Shown here: piece after piece, positions 59,753 through 64,000 of the stretch
How positions within the stretch are numbered: the first letter of the stretch is position 1
Layout: each line of letters opens with the position of its first letter
Assembly: GCF_045679555.1 (NCBI RefSeq)
Contig: NC_092096.1
Span: 20,436,688-20,500,687 of the forward strand
Reading direction: 5' to 3'
DNA: 64,000 nt
Origin: Salvelinus alpinus
Lineage: Eukaryota > Chordata > Actinopteri > Salmoniformes > Salmonidae
Made by a program: the position numbers and the translations under genes
Notes under the pieces: generated by a model
The model's database searches: none
Seen by the model: only the letters and a program-made list of their open reading frames with translations
What the model was told of the DNA's origin: nothing

Positions 59753-64000
<4,248 letters not shown>

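Overview
The window looks like a salmonid fish chromosome (Salmo, Oncorhynchus, Salvelinus or a close relative). The evidence is a Sleeping-Beauty-type Tc1 transposon of salmonid type, an HpaI-like tRNA-derived SINE, several short palindromic repeats typical of salmonids, and a very heavy load of minisatellites. By adding up spans, about 15 of the 64 kb is tandem repeat. All host genes lie on the + strand and have ordinary GT-AG introns. I built the exon models by splice phase and by remembered protein family sequence; no database search was run.

Layout. 1-25106: the 3' half of abcc9 (sulfonylurea receptor SUR2), with 17 shared exons plus two alternative last exons corresponding to SUR2A and SUR2B. 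25107-30436: intergenic DNA with a 1612-bp Tc1/Sleeping-Beauty-like element at 26728-28339. 30437-37004: kcnj8 (Kir6.1, 421 aa, three coding exons), with a 2.7-kb 24-bp satellite in its second coding intron. 37005-44632: a Tc1-like transposon carrying a hAT (BED zinc finger) transposase fragment, a U4 snRNA-like gene at 42342-42486, and dispersed repeats. 44633-52400: a complete cmas gene (CMP-sialic acid synthetase, 433 aa, 8 exons). 52401-60758: repeat-rich spacer. 60759-63884: exons 1-3 of a second, head-to-tail cmas copy whose remainder lies beyond the window.

How the genes relate. SUR2 and Kir6.1 are the regulatory and pore subunits of the vascular/smooth-muscle type ATP-sensitive K+ channel and sit side by side, as in other vertebrates. 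Cmas activates sialic acids (Neu5Ac, and KDN in fish) to CMP-sugars for glycan sialylation, and it is unrelated to the channel.

The most unusual signal is that tandem-repeat arrays repeatedly include gene boundaries. One abcc9 exon (3029-3192) has its acceptor copied as a 55-bp array upstream and its donor copied as a 27-bp array of about 54 units downstream. Another abcc9 exon has a duplicated donor (12801/12904), another a duplicated acceptor (20531/20583). cmas exon 6 has four acceptor copies at 64-bp spacing, and the cmas stop codon lies inside a 40-bp repeat. The first five 27-bp units stay in frame and could add 9-residue blocks to SUR2. A second theme is that long CT or GT microsatellites lie immediately next to several splice acceptors. 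A third is that the kcnj8 satellite appears to have grown from the terminus of a hAT-like element.

I recognised no LTR element, retrovirus or Polinton here.
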